Source: Sipunculus nudus
Lineage: Eukaryota; Annelida; Sipuncula; Golfingiida; Sipunculidae
Assembly (NCBI GenBank): GCA_026874595.1
Contig: JAPPUL010000095.1
Location: 1,424,001 to 1,488,000, forward strand
Reading direction: 5' to 3'
Length of the DNA: 64,000 nucleotides
Within the stretch, counting starts at the first letter, position 1; each line of letters begins with the position of its first letter. Made by a program: the position numbers and the translations under genes. Positions 25,457 to 35,426 of the stretch are shown piece by piece. The notes under the pieces are model-generated. The model ran no database searches. It was given only the letters and a program-made list of their open reading frames with translations, and was not told the DNA's origin.

Positions 25457-27328
25457 ATGGAAATAAAGCAAGCCGGCAAGGCAGGGGCAAAAGACATAGG
25501 CAAACGAATAAAGGTGCGAGGCTGGGTGGATGTGGTACGGGATCATGGAGGGTTAATATTTGTAGATTTACGAGACATAACGGGTATATTGCAGATAGTG
25601 TTTGATCCAAGTCGTGGGAGTGGATATGAGGATGCAAAGAGCTTGCGCAGTGAATATGTAATAGAGGTCTATGGGTTATTAGAGAGGCGAGATGCTGGAC
25701 TTGAAAACAAAAACATATCGACAGGAGAGCTTGAGCTTGTAGCAGAGGGAATAAAAGTGCTTAACAAAAGTAAAGTGCTACCATTTTCGTTATCAGAAGA
25801 TGCATTAGTTAATGAAGAGCTTAGACTGCGGTATAGATATCTAGATTTACGACGATATAGTATGCGAGAGAATCTGTTGCTGCGAGCGAAAGTGATAAAG
25901 CTGATACGAGGGTATCTAGAAGGCAATAGATTTATAGAGCTAGAAACCCCGATATTAAACAAGTCAACGCCGGAGGGAGCACGCGACTTTCTGGTACCAA
26001 GCAGGGTAAGCCGCGGGAAGTTTTATGCACTACCGCAATCGCCGCAAATATTCAAACAGTTGTTAATGGTAAGTGGATTTGAAAGATATTATCAAATAGT
26101 AAAATGCTTTAGGGATGAGGATTTGCGATCAGATCGCCAACCTGAGTTTACGCAGTTAGATATAGAGATGTCGTTTATAGATAGCGAAGGGATTATAAAT
26201 CTTATGGACGAACTTATAGAATATATATTTAGATTAGGAGTTGGAGTTGAGGTAAAGTTACCGATAAAGAGATTAAGCTATGAGGAGGCGATGTCCCGCT
26301 ATGGAACGGATCGTCCGGACACAAGATATGGATTAGAGCTTAAGGATGTAACAAAACTAGTTAAGGGCAGTAAATTTAAGGTATTTGTGGATGCGTCAAA
26401 TAAGGAAGGGCATATGGTATGTGGAATAAAGGTATCAGGAGGAGGCAAGATATTATCGCGAAAAGCTATAGAGGAGAAGGAGGAGTTTGTAAAAGGGTAT
26501 GGAGCCAAGGGTCTTGCATGGATGAAGGTCGAGGAGGGGATGGAGTTAAAGTCTAGTATAACGAAGTTTTTTAATGAAGGAGAGAAGAAGAGTATATCAA
26601 GAGCGTTTGAGGTAGAGGAAGGGGACCTATTATTTTTCGTAGCAGATAAAGCGCAGATAGTGTATGAGTCGCTAGGCAATTTACGAATAGAGCTTGGAAA
26701 TAGTCTTGGTTTAAAAGATGAGAAGGCGTATAATTTTGTATGGGTAGAGGAATTCCCGTTATTTAGTTATAGCGAAGAGGAAGGAAGTATTAGTTCCGTG
26801 CACCATCCGTTCACCTTACCGAAGGGAGAGGAAGGCAAAGAGTATATAAAGTCTTTTAAGGGAGAGAGTTATGCTAAAGAGAAGCTATTAAACTTAAAGT
26901 CCCTAAGTTACGATTTGGTATTAAACGGTGTTGAACTTGGAGGAGGTAGTATAAGAATCCACGAGCGTGAGTTACAAGATAGAGTATTTGAGATATTGGG
27001 TTTAGCTGGTAAGGAGAGCGAGGATAAGTTTGGTTTTTTGTTAAAAGCGCTTGAGTATGGAGCGCCTCCCCATGGGGGTATAGCCTTAGGGCTTGACAGA
27101 TTAATAATGCTAATGCGAAGAGCGAATTCGATAAGAGATGTAATAGCGTTTCCCAAGACGCAAAAGGGAGTATGCTTAGTAAGCGAAAGTCCCTCTATTG
27201 TAAGAGAAGAACAATTAGAAGAGCTTGGTCTTTTGTTGGACGATGCAGGTGGGGGGGTGGATGAGGGAGTAGATGTATCTAAAGGTGTTTTAAAGGATGG
27301 GGGGGAAGAGGTTTTGCAAGGTTTGTAA
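25457..27328 (+). CDS. aspS: Aspartyl-tRNA synthetase
   Basis: A 623-residue class II synthetase of the bacterial type. The N-terminal OB fold has [21 protein letters not shown]. Motif 2 lies around [22 protein letters not shown], with [15 protein letters not shown] after it. Motif 3 is [18 protein letters not shown] insertion domain lies between. The last 30 residues are a glycine- and glutamate-rich tail beyond the family's normal end; the DNA there has two G7 runs. GGAGGG precedes the ATG. Whether it is discriminating or non-discriminating for Asn cannot be told here. Confidence 0.96.
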   Translation: MEIKQAGKAGAKDIGKRIKVRGWVDVVRDHGGLIFVDLRDITGILQIVFDPSRGSGYEDAKSLRSEYVIEVYGLLERRDAGLENKNISTGELELVAEGIKVLNKSKVLPFSLSEDALVNEELRLRYRYLDLRRYSMRENLLLRAKVIKLIRGYLEGNRFIELETPILNKSTPEGARDFLVPSRVSRGKFYALPQSPQIFKQLLMVSGFERYYQIVKCFRDEDLRSDRQPEFTQLDIEMSFIDSEGIINLMDELIEYIFRLGVGVEVKLPIKRLSYEEAMSRYGTDRPDTRYGLELKDVTKLVKGSKFKVFVDASNKEGHMVCGIKVSGGGKILSRKAIEEKEEFVKGYGAKGLAWMKVEEGMELKSSITKFFNEGEKKSISRAFEVEEGDLLFFVADKAQIVYESLGNLRIELGNSLGLKDEKAYNFVWVEEFPLFSYSEEEGSISSVHHPFTLPKGEEGKEYIKSFKGESYAKEKLLNLKSLSYDLVLNGVELGGGSIRIHERELQDRVFEILGLAGKESEDKFGFLLKALEYGAPPHGGIALGLDRLIMLMRRANSIRDVIAFPKTQKGVCLVSESPSIVREEQLEELGLLLDDAGGGVDEGVDVSKGVLKDGGEEVLQGL

Positions 27329-27374
27329 TATTATGATAAGATTTATAGCATGAATATTCTAGTATGGATATTAA

Positions 27375-27938
27375 ATGGATATTAATATGAGGGATGGAGC
27401 TGAAGGAGAGTTAGGATATGATGGATATATTAAAAACAGAGTATATATAAAGATATTAGAAACAGTCAGAGAAGAGAAGTATTTTGTAAATTATAGAAGG
27501 TATAAAGGACTTTTAGGAATAGAAGAACATCTAATAGATATATTTTTATATATCTTGGAAGGAGTAGGGGTTAAGGGACATGAATTAAGCGTATTATTTA
27601 GCGATAATAAGATGATAAGGGACCTAAACAAAAGATATCGAGGGAAAGATAAGAGTACAGATGTATTATCTTTTGAGGATGTAAAGTTTGAGAGTTTAGA
27701 TGAGGAGGGACTTTTTGGGAGAAAATATTTAGGAGACATGATAATATCGTTAGAGGCAGCAGCAGAGAATATAAAAGGGACAAAACTAAGTGTAGAGGAG
27801 GAGGTATGTAAACTTATGGTTCACGGGGTATTACATTTATTAGGATATGATCATGAAAGAGGGGCAAGGGAACGCAAAGAAATGGAAAAGATAGAAGTGA
27901 TGCTATCAAAGGAGGTAGTAGATAAATATATATGCTAA
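27375..27938 (+). CDS. ybeY: Endoribonuclease YbeY
   Basis: A 187-residue protein, slightly long because of an N-terminal extension of about 40 residues. The signature HGVLHLLGYDH, the HxxxHxxxxxH zinc site, is intact near residue 154. NKRYRGKDKSTDVLSF is also conserved. YbeY takes part in 16S rRNA maturation and ribosome quality control. The next gene overlaps its stop by 7 bp, and the ybeY-corC order is common in bacteria. Confidence 0.93.
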   Translation: MDINMRDGAEGELGYDGYIKNRVYIKILETVREEKYFVNYRRYKGLLGIEEHLIDIFLYILEGVGVKGHELSVLFSDNKMIRDLNKRYRGKDKSTDVLSFEDVKFESLDEEGLFGRKYLGDMIISLEAAAENIKGTKLSVEEEVCKLMVHGVLHLLGYDHERGARERKEMEKIEVMLSKEVVDKYIC

Positions 27939-28816
27939 AAGACTTATTCAAGTTTGGGAAGGATAAAGGAGGGAAGAGGGAGGAGAAGGGAGTAGGGGAG
28001 GCAGGAGAGAAAGAGGAGACAAAGGTAAAGGCAAGTGGCGGAGGAATAAACACAGAAGCAGAGAGAAGAGTAGCAGAAGATATAAATAAGCGGTTAAAAA
28101 GCAGTGTCTCAACAATAGTAACAGAGATAATGGTACCACGAATAGACATGACAACAATAGCGCTACACTCAGTTGCGAGTCGTCATGATTTGGTATCGGT
28201 AATAAAGGAGAGTGGGCATTCAAGGATACCGGTATGGGATAAGTCAGTAGATGACATAGTGGGGATATTATATGTTAAGGACTTATTTCATTTGTTGATA
28301 GAAGATAAAGTAGATATGAACTTTGTAAATATCCTAAGGCCAGTATTTTTCATACCGGAGACAACAAATATATTTGTATTGCTAAAGGATTTTCAAAGGA
28401 AGAAGGTGCATTTAGCGGTGGTGGTGGATGAGTATGGAGGGGTATCGGGAATAGTTGCACTTGAGGATGTATTAGAGGAGATAGTGGGCGAGATACGCGA
28501 TGAGTATGACGAAGAGGAAGGAGAATCCATAGAGAAACTTGCAGAGCATGTATATAAGCTAGATCCTCGGACGTCGCTTGAAGAATTCAACATGAAGCTA
28601 GGAGTTAGTCTTAAAGACGATCAATCAGATACGGTAGGAGGGTTCATGTTTGATTTATTTGGGCGTATCCCGAATAAAGGCGAGACAATAACGTACAAAT
28701 CAAACGACAAATGGCTAAAATTTAAGATACTAAGCATAGAAGGAAATAGGATAAAGAAGATAGAGCTTTTAGTAAAGCCTCCTCCTCCTCCTCCCCGCCC
28801 AAGTCAAGCCAAGTAG
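27932..28816 (+). CDS. HlyC/CorC-family CBS-domain protein
   Basis: A 294-residue cytoplasmic protein. A charged, low-complexity N-terminus (about 45 residues) is followed by TEIMVPRIDMTTI, which opens the first CBS domain. The second CBS domain holds VVVDEYGGVSGIVALEDVLEEIVGEI. The C-terminal CorC_HlyC domain (VGGFMFDLFGRIPNKGETI) comes last. There is no membrane domain, as in the short CorC form, which is associated with magnesium or cobalt efflux. The end is a proline run. It overlaps ybeY by 7 bp. Confidence 0.88.
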   Translation: MLKDLFKFGKDKGGKREEKGVGEAGEKEETKVKASGGGINTEAERRVAEDINKRLKSSVSTIVTEIMVPRIDMTTIALHSVASRHDLVSVIKESGHSRIPVWDKSVDDIVGILYVKDLFHLLIEDKVDMNFVNILRPVFFIPETTNIFVLLKDFQRKKVHLAVVVDEYGGVSGIVALEDVLEEIVGEIRDEYDEEEGESIEKLAEHVYKLDPRTSLEEFNMKLGVSLKDDQSDTVGGFMFDLFGRIPNKGETITYKSNDKWLKFKILSIEGNRIKKIELLVKPPPPPPRPSQAK

Positions 28817-28950
28817 TTAAAAGGTTTAGTAATAAAAGGAGCTTTTATTAAACTTTTATTAAAAGAGAATGAAAATAGTTTAAATAAATATTCATCTAAA
28901 AGGAATCTAAAAGAAATAAAGGAACAAACTAGAGGCAGATGCAATAAAAG

Positions 28951-29751
28951 ATGAAAGAGAAGAAGCTAAAAGGTTTTGTATTAAGGCATCATACATACTT
29001 GGGAACAAATAAGGTAGTAACATTATTTACAGAGACAGGGGGTAAGGAGGTGGTGGTGGTACGTGGCGTACGTAAGGTTGGCAGCTCGCATGTTGGAGCA
29101 CTTGAGATATTGAATGAAGTAAATCTATTGGTAAGTAAGGAGCGAGGAGGAGGATTATATGTAGTAAAGGAGAGTGCACTTGAGTCTGTAGCTTACAATT
29201 TACGAGAAGATTACGATAGTATAAGCAGGTTGTACTACATAGCAGAATATATAAATTCTTTTGTACAGGAGTCGTCATTAGAGGAGGAGAGGTTATATAA
29301 TTTATTAAAAGAGACATTAAAGCAAGCGAATAGCAATCCGAATAAATTTTACATACTGATGAGGGCGTTTGAACTTAAAGGTTTGGTAATATTTGGCTTT
29401 GTAGGGGGATTAAAGCATTGCAGTGGATGTGGGATGGTGTTAAAAGGGGGGGGCAAATCTTACTATACGCAAATAAATAAGCTATCTAAGGTAAGGGTAT
29501 CAAGCAATGCGGGCTGGATATTTTGCAATGAATGTAGTGTAGGGAGTGATGACAAAGTGCTTAAGGTAATAACCTATAAGACACTACTTGACTTTAGATA
29601 TATAGAAGATTACAAAGAGCTTTTAAAGATAGAATTAGATAAAAAGACAAAGGAAGAACTTGATATAAGTTTTGAGAAGCTAATAGAGTCTGTAATTGGC
29701 AGAAGATTTAGCAGCATGAAGGTATATAAAGAAGGGGATATACTAAGCTAA
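28951..29751 (+). CDS. recO: DNA repair protein RecO
   Basis: A 266-residue protein with the RecO N-terminal OB fold (GFVLRHHTYLGTNKVVTLFTE) and a C-terminal zinc site: CSGCG near residue 155 and CNEC near residue 191. It helps load RecA in the RecFOR gap-repair path. A G8 run lies in the coding DNA between the two cysteine pairs at about 29446-29453. A slip there would remove the second half of the zinc site. Confidence 0.9.
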   Translation: MKEKKLKGFVLRHHTYLGTNKVVTLFTETGGKEVVVVRGVRKVGSSHVGALEILNEVNLLVSKERGGGLYVVKESALESVAYNLREDYDSISRLYYIAEYINSFVQESSLEEERLYNLLKETLKQANSNPNKFYILMRAFELKGLVIFGFVGGLKHCSGCGMVLKGGGKSYYTQINKLSKVRVSSNAGWIFCNECSVGSDDKVLKVITYKTLLDFRYIEDYKELLKIELDKKTKEELDISFEKLIESVIGRRFSSMKVYKEGDILS

Positions 29752-29862
29752 GAAGAAGAGAAATAAGGAAAGCCCAAAAGACTAAACAAAAAGACTAAAC
29801 AGAAGGAGTAATTAATTATTAATATAAACGATAAAGCATCTAAATCAGATGATAAAGAGAAG

Positions 29863-31674
29863 ATGAAAGATAAAGAAGAAAGGATACGTAACTTTTCAAT
29901 TATAGCACATATAGACCATGGCAAATCGACATTAGCAGATAGGCTTCTAGAACATACAAATATTTTAAGTGAGCGAGATAAGCAAGATCAAATATTAGAT
30001 AATATGGATATAGAGCGTGAGCGTGGTATAACGATAAAGTCCCAAACGGTTTGTATGGAATATAAAAGTGAAGGACAGACATATAAATTAAACTTAATAG
30101 ACACGCCGGGGCACGTAGATTTTGCCTACGAAGTATCCCGAGCACTGCTTGCCTGTGAGGGGGTATTGCTAGTAATAGATGCAAGCCAAGGGGTTGAGGC
30201 ACAAACGCTTGCCAATTTGTATATGGCGATGGAATATGATCTTTTGGTAATTCCGATAATAAATAAGATAGACCTGCCAACGGCAAATATAAGTGATGTA
30301 AGATTACAAATAGAAAAAGAGCTTGGACTTTCTCTTGAGATGGTTGTAGAGATAAGCGCAAAGGAGGGGATTAATATAGATAAGGTGCTAAAGAACATAG
30401 TAAAATACTGCCCTCCGCCCAAAGGACATATAGATAAGGGGGAGTCAAGCAAAGTAAGCAAGGCCTTATTATTTGACGCATATTTCGATTATTTTCGAGG
30501 GGTGGTAATGAGTGTGCGTATATTTGCAGGAGAGTTTAAGGCAGGCGATACAATACTCTTCATGCAAAGTGGTAAAGAGAATAAGGTAGAGGAGGTAGGA
30601 ATTCATCGTCTTGGTAATGTTAAAAGAGATAAATTATGTTTTGGGGAGGTAGGATATATAATATCGAACATAAAGACACTAAGCGATACAAAGATAGGCG
30701 ACACACTAACCCTAAAAGAAGAACGAGCAAAAGTATCCTTACCTGGGTATAAAGAGATAAAGCCGATGGTATACGCCGGGTTATACCCATTGGACAGTAG
30801 CGATTATGAGATAATGAAAGATGCAATAGAAAAGCTAAAACTAAACGATGCATCATTAATCTATGAACCGGAGAGTTCCAAGGCGCTTGGATTTGGTTAT
30901 CGATGTGGCTTTTTAGGGTTGCTTCATATGGAGATCGTAATTGAACGATTTAATAAGGAATTTAATTTAGGACTTTTGACAACGTCTCCAAGTGTTGAGT
31001 ATAAGGTAATATATACAAATGGAAAAGAGGAGTCGATATCAAACCCGACTCATTTCCCGGACAGACAATATATAACTGCAGTAAAAGAGCCTTATATTCT
31101 ATCACATATAATATGCCCGGAGGAGTATTTAGGCAATATAATAAGTTTATGTCATGAACGGCGAGGGATTCAGAAGAACTTAACTTATGTGGATGGCAAA
31201 CGTGTTGAGATAGAGTTTGAGTTGCCGCTTGCTGAGGTTGTTTATGATTTTCATGATAGGCTAAAGAGTTTGTCTCGCGGCTTTGCTTCATACGATTATA
31301 ATTTGTTTGGATATAAAAGCAGTGACTTAACCCGTGTAGACATTATGATTAATCATAAGAAAGTCGATGCATTCTCGCATATAATACATAAAGACAAAGC
31401 GCATGCAAGAGGACGTACAATAGTAGAAAAGCTTAAAGAAGTAATTCCAAAACAGATGTTTCAAATACCCATACAAGCGGCAATAGGGAGTAATATAATA
31501 GCACGTGAGAACATAAGGGCCTTAAGAAAAGATGTTACGTCTAAGTGTTATGGAGGCGATATTTCCAGGAAGAGGAAGCTTTTAGAAAAGCAAAAAGAAG
31601 GGAAAAAGAAGATGAAGCAAATTGGTAATGTTGATATCCCTCAGGATGCTTTTTTATCTGTTTTACGAGTATAA
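29863..31674 (+). CDS. lepA: Elongation factor 4 (LepA)
   Basis: A 603-residue translational GTPase of standard length. G1 is [17 protein letters not shown]3 [17 protein letters not shown]4 NKIDLP and G5 SAKEG. The C-terminus [18 protein letters not shown] is the LepA-specific tail. ATG 29863 gives the usual short N-terminus. A better AAGGAG at 29803-29808 would instead serve an in-frame ATT at 29818, so a rare start codon is possible but not favoured. Its last 172 bp are duplicated just downstream. Confidence 0.96.
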   Translation: MKDKEERIRNFSIIAHIDHGKSTLADRLLEHTNILSERDKQDQILDNMDIERERGITIKSQTVCMEYKSEGQTYKLNLIDTPGHVDFAYEVSRALLACEGVLLVIDASQGVEAQTLANLYMAMEYDLLVIPIINKIDLPTANISDVRLQIEKELGLSLEMVVEISAKEGINIDKVLKNIVKYCPPPKGHIDKGESSKVSKALLFDAYFDYFRGVVMSVRIFAGEFKAGDTILFMQSGKENKVEEVGIHRLGNVKRDKLCFGEVGYIISNIKTLSDTKIGDTLTLKEERAKVSLPGYKEIKPMVYAGLYPLDSSDYEIMKDAIEKLKLNDASLIYEPESSKALGFGYRCGFLGLLHMEIVIERFNKEFNLGLLTTSPSVEYKVIYTNGKEESISNPTHFPDRQYITAVKEPYILSHIICPEEYLGNIISLCHERRGIQKNLTYVDGKRVEIEFELPLAEVVYDFHDRLKSLSRGFASYDYNLFGYKSSDLTRVDIMINHKKVDAFSHIIHKDKAHARGRTIVEKLKEVIPKQMFQIPIQAAIGSNIIARENIRALRKDVTSKCYGGDISRKRKLLEKQKEGKKKMKQIGNVDIPQDAFLSVLRV

Positions 31675-31868
31675 TATTTGTTTAAGGAAGGGCAATCATA
31701 AAGATGTTACGTCTAAGTGTTATGGAGGCGATATTTCCAGGAAGAGGAAGCTTTTAGAAAAGCAAAAGGAAGGGAAAAAGAAGATGAAGCAAATTGGTAA
31801 TGTTGATACTCAGGATGCTTTTTTATCTGTTTTACGAGTATAATATTTGTTTAAGGAAGGGCAATCAT
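31528..31868 (+). repeat. Tandem duplication of the 3' end of lepA
   Basis: Copy 1 is 31528-31699 (172 bp, the end of lepA plus 25 bp of spacer). Copy 2 is 31700-31868 (169 bp). They differ by a few substitutions and one 3-bp deletion (GATATCCCTCAG against GATACTCAG). Copy 2 is a dead tail fragment of lepA on the plus strand. On the minus strand its last part encodes the C-terminus of the next gene. Confidence 0.95.
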
Positions 31869-32592
31869 CCTGTAGTTCAATCAGGCTATCAGCATTTATG
31901 TTTATATTTAATTTATAGTTAGATATGTTTATATTAAAATCTCGAACCTCTCCCTTAATTACTGCATGAAAATTTAGGGTTTTAGGGAGTTTGTATTTTC
32001 TTATTTTAATATAACCAATAGAAAGAGTGCCAATAAGCTCATAATCTTTGTACTGAATTACCTTCTGAATATCATAAGTCCTTTTGGATATATATAAAAT
32101 GGTATAATTGCCTTTGTGTAATTTCTTCTTTCTTGTCTTTACGGTATAATGCGTTTTAGTTTCCTTGACTATTTTAAATAGTAATGTGCTTTTTAATTCT
32201 TCTATATTAGTATTATTATCCAAGAACCATTTTGCCTCTCGATAAACTTCAAAATACTTTTGAAAGCGTTTAACATAAGGGTTTTCAACATTCTCAACTA
32301 AAACAGTCTCCTCCTCATCACGCAAGAAAAGATATTTAACTTTTATCTTTTTAACATCTTGAATGCAATAAGCTTGTTTAGGAATCTTTTTTATGCTCTT
32401 TAGTATCTTATTACTATCTATATCTGCTATAAAATTAGTTGGATAGTTTTTCCTATATGCTTTTCTAAGACTTAGAAGAAGCTTCTGGCTTTCTTTACTT
32501 TCTTTTATCCCAATCCCTACCTCACCCTCAGCTTTTGTGCTGTAGACAAGTGTCATTATTAGGGTTAGGCAAATTATTATAACTAAATGCAA
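31810..32592 (-). CDS. Exported protein of unknown function, possibly LolA-like fold
   Basis: A 260-residue protein with an N-terminal signal ([21 protein letters not shown]). The mature part alternates basic beta-strand-like segments ([22 protein letters not shown], then [13 protein letters not shown]), which recalls LolA-type lipid carriers; no family motif settles it. The start is TTG 32592, chosen because AAGGAG lies 9 nt before it. The last 19 codons lie in antisense to the duplicated lepA tail, so its present C-terminus depends on that sequence. It ends convergently with lepA. Confidence 0.65.
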   Translation of the reverse strand: MHLVIIICLTLIMTLVYSTKAEGEVGIGIKESKESQKLLLSLRKAYRKNYPTNFIADIDSNKILKSIKKIPKQAYCIQDVKKIKVKYLFLRDEEETVLVENVENPYVKRFQKYFEVYREAKWFLDNNTNIEELKSTLLFKIVKETKTHYTVKTRKKKLHKGNYTILYISKRTYDIQKVIQYKDYELIGTLSIGYIKIRKYKLPKTLNFHAVIKGEVRDFNINISNYKLNININADSLIELQDDCPSLNKYYTRKTDKKAS

Positions 32593-32673
32593 TTATGAAA
32601 TCTCCTTTTTAGCAATCTTTAGTAAAATAATCCTATTTAGCAAGATAATCCTAAAATCTATTTTAGTACATAC

Positions 32674-33906
32674 TCACTCTATATTATTAAGTTTACTCTT
32701 CTGTTTCGAGGATTCTATTGTTGGGATTGAAAATATATTTATAAAGCCTGTTGCATCACTTTGATTATATACATCATCTTTCTCAAATGTTGATAAGTCC
32801 TTACTGTATAACGAATAAAGTGATTTCCTACCTACTACCATGCAATTGCCCTTATATAATTTAAGGCGTACAGAGCCTGTTACACTCTTTTGGGTTTGGT
32901 CTATGAAACTATCTAATGCTTCCTTTAGCGGATGAAACCAAAGTCCGTTATAGATCATCGTTGCATATTTTAATGACAACATCTCTTTGTAATGAAAACA
33001 CTCCTTTTCAAGAGTCAAAGCCTCAAGAGCTTTGTGTGCTTCTATAAGTAAAGTGCCACCTGGCGTCTCGTATACTCCTCGCGATTTCATACCTATTAGC
33101 CTGTTTTCCACTATGTCTATACGTCCTATCCCATTCTCACCTCCAAGCATATTTGCCTTCTCCATAAGCTTTACTGATGATAGATTCTGTCCGTCTATGC
33201 CTACCGGAATGCCATGTTCAAAATCTATTTCTACATAGGTCGGCTCATCTTTTGCCTCCTCAGGGCTTTTTGATAATACATACATATCCTCTTTTGGCTC
33301 GTTATAAGGATCTTCTAATTCTCCACCCTCAAAGGATATATGCATCAGGTTTCTATCTGTTGAATAAGGCTTTTTCTTGCTTGCAATAACTTCTATATTG
33401 TGTTTTTTTGCATACTCTATAAGTTCCTCTCGTGATCCTAAGTCCCATTCCCGCCAGGGCGCTATCACCTTTATTCTTGGGTCTAATGCCTTATAGCTAA
33501 GCTCAAAGCGAACTTGGTCATTACCTTTGCCTGTTGCTCCATGAGATACTCCATCTGCCCCCTCCTTATGTGCTATCTCTATCTGCCGCTTTGCTATTAA
33601 AGGACGCGCTAGTGAAGTTCCAAGCAGGTATTTCCCTTCGTATATTGCGTTTGCTTTTATCGCACGGAATATGTAATCCTCTACAAATTCCTTCCTCAAA
33701 TCTTCTATATATGTTTTTATGGCTCCCGTCTTTTGTGCCTTATCCTCAAGTCCTTTAAGCTCCTCATCTTGACCTATGTCTGCTGCATAGGCTATAACTT
33801 CGCAATCATACGTATCCTTAAGCCATCTTAATATGACTGATGTGTCAAGCCCTCCTGAATACGCAAGCACTACCTTATTTATTGCTACTTTATGATGTCC
33901 TTGCAT
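32674..33906 (-). CDS. argG: Argininosuccinate synthase
   Basis: About 410 residues. The ATP-pyrophosphatase loop VVLAYSGGLDTSVILRWL is near the N-terminus, with GATGKGNDQVRFEL and APWREWDL following. It joins citrulline and aspartate in arginine synthesis. ATG 33906 is preferred because GAGGAG precedes it and the extra 13 residues from GTG 33945 are a charged stretch unlike the family. GTG 33945, which has a weak GAGG, remains possible. dapL lies directly upstream, suggesting a joint amino-acid operon. Confidence 0.94.
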   Translation of the reverse strand: MQGHHKVAINKVVLAYSGGLDTSVILRWLKDTYDCEVIAYAADIGQDEELKGLEDKAQKTGAIKTYIEDLRKEFVEDYIFRAIKANAIYEGKYLLGTSLARPLIAKRQIEIAHKEGADGVSHGATGKGNDQVRFELSYKALDPRIKVIAPWREWDLGSREELIEYAKKHNIEVIASKKKPYSTDRNLMHISFEGGELEDPYNEPKEDMYVLSKSPEEAKDEPTYVEIDFEHGIPVGIDGQNLSSVKLMEKANMLGGENGIGRIDIVENRLIGMKSRGVYETPGGTLLIEAHKALEALTLEKECFHYKEMLSLKYATMIYNGLWFHPLKEALDSFIDQTQKSVTGSVRLKLYKGNCMVVGRKSLYSLYSKDLSTFEKDDVYNQSDATGFINIFSIPTIESSKQKSKLNNIE

Positions 33907-33960
33907 CTGCTTTATCTCTCCTCGTTTCTCCTCGTTTTTCTTCACAACCTCATTTACAAG

Positions 33961-35187
33961 TTAGAATATAAACTCAACATCTTCAAGCCGTCTTTCAAAA
34001 TCTTTTAATACAGCCTCCTCCTCTTCTATACCACTTGCTGCAAACGTTGCAGAAAAACGTATGAAATTACCTGTGTCGTCCCAAGGTACGGTTGATATTA
34101 GCTTTTCCTTTATTAGCCATTGCGAAAAGTCCTCGCCGCTTTTAAAGCTTATTGACCTTTTTATTCCCTTAGGTGCCTCTACAAAAAGATAAAATGTACC
34201 ATCTGGCATACTTGCATCAAAGCCTTTCTTCTTAAGCGTTTTTACTAAAGCATTTAAGCGTCTTTTGTATTTTTTATAAATTTCTTCTGTTAGCTTTGGA
34301 TCTTTTAAACCCTCTATTGCTGCTTTTTGTATCGGGATAAACTGTCCTGAGTCTATATTGTCTTTCACATAGGCAAAGCCCTTTACTATAAGCTCATTCC
34401 CGCATACAAAACCTATACGATATCCTGTCATATTGTAAGACTTAGATAGCGAATGAAACTCAACACCAACATCTAACGCTCCCGGTATTGATAAGAAAGA
34501 TAGGCCTTTTTTATATGTTAGGGCTGCGTAGGCTGCATCCTGTACCACCACTATGTTATACTTTCTGGCATAAGCAACAACTTCTTTATAAAACTCAAAA
34601 GTTGCATTTGCACCGGTTGGGTTATTTGGATAGTTTAATACAAGTATTTTAGCCTTACTTGAAACTGAATCTGGTATTAGGTTTAGGTCTGGCAGGAAGT
34701 TATTTTCTTTTTTTAATGGTGCATTATAAACTTCTCCATTAAGCCATTTAGTATTTGTTCCAAGCACAGGATAACCTGGTACTGTCATTATTGTTATATC
34801 TTTAGGATTTATGAATACGTTTGGGAACATTGCAAGACCTGGTTTTGAACCTATTGTATGATTTATTTGAGTACTTGCGTTTAACGAAACCCCAAAAACA
34901 TTTTGCATATAATCTCTTGCAGCTTCCTTAAATTCCTCTATACCATTATCCGCATACCCTCTATTGGCGATATCGTTAACCTCAAGCGATAGCGCCTTTC
35001 TTATAACCGCTGGGGAAATAGCATCGGGCTCGCCAACACCAAAATCAAGTATCTCTTTATCTGGATTTGTCTTTTTAGCAAGTTCTTTTGCAAGTTTTAT
35101 TTTTTGGAATTTATATAAAGTCTTATCCTTGCCAAATTCCTTGCCGCCAATACGCTGTGCAAAGATGTTTTGAATATAGCTTTCCAT
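33961..35187 (-). CDS. dapL: LL-diaminopimelate aminotransferase
   Basis: A 408-residue fold-type I aminotransferase of the typical DapL length. Seen: DFGVGEPDAISP at the start, the PLP-binding SLSKSYNMTGYRIGF, NYPNNPTGA and FIRFSATFA. DapL makes LL-diaminopimelate in one step from tetrahydrodipicolinate, for lysine and peptidoglycan. This one-step route is found in only some bacterial phyla and in plants. AAGGA precedes the ATG. Aspartate aminotransferase-like enzymes are the alternative, but the length and motifs favour DapL. Confidence 0.88.
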   Translation of the reverse strand: MESYIQNIFAQRIGGKEFGKDKTLYKFQKIKLAKELAKKTNPDKEILDFGVGEPDAISPAVIRKALSLEVNDIANRGYADNGIEEFKEAARDYMQNVFGVSLNASTQINHTIGSKPGLAMFPNVFINPKDITIMTVPGYPVLGTNTKWLNGEVYNAPLKKENNFLPDLNLIPDSVSSKAKILVLNYPNNPTGANATFEFYKEVVAYARKYNIVVVQDAAYAALTYKKGLSFLSIPGALDVGVEFHSLSKSYNMTGYRIGFVCGNELIVKGFAYVKDNIDSGQFIPIQKAAIEGLKDPKLTEEIYKKYKRRLNALVKTLKKKGFDASMPDGTFYLFVEAPKGIKRSISFKSGEDFSQWLIKEKLISTVPWDDTGNFIRFSATFAASGIEEEEAVLKDFERRLEDVEFIF

Positions 35188-35228
35188 TAAAATTGTCCTT
35201 TTGTCTTAGAGTTTTATATAGGTTTTAT

Positions 35229-35260
35229 AAATTATCAAATTATCAAATTATCAAATTATA
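35229..35260. repeat. 8-bp tandem repeat upstream of dapL
   Basis: About four copies of ATTATCAA, about 45 bp upstream of the dapL start, in the region where its promoter should lie. Confidence 0.8.
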
Positions 35261-35426
35261 CTATTTTACTTATGGGTATGGATAGTAAAAGTTAAAGTAG
35301 GACTAAAGGTAACTACTTTTTTTTAAAATACAAGGCTTTAATTTTGTTTTTGTTAAGATAGTTTTAAAAAAAAGGCGTTGCAAAAAGATATACAAGAAAG
35401 AGGTATTAAATTAAAAGACCTATAAG

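Noticed and set aside
29818-29862. ATT start giving LepA 15 extra residues
   Set aside because: The Shine-Dalgarno is well placed, but the ATG at 29863 gives the normal family N-terminus.
31622-31843. 73-residue plus-strand frame in the lepA repeat
   Set aside because: It is a dead copy of the lepA tail, not an independent gene.
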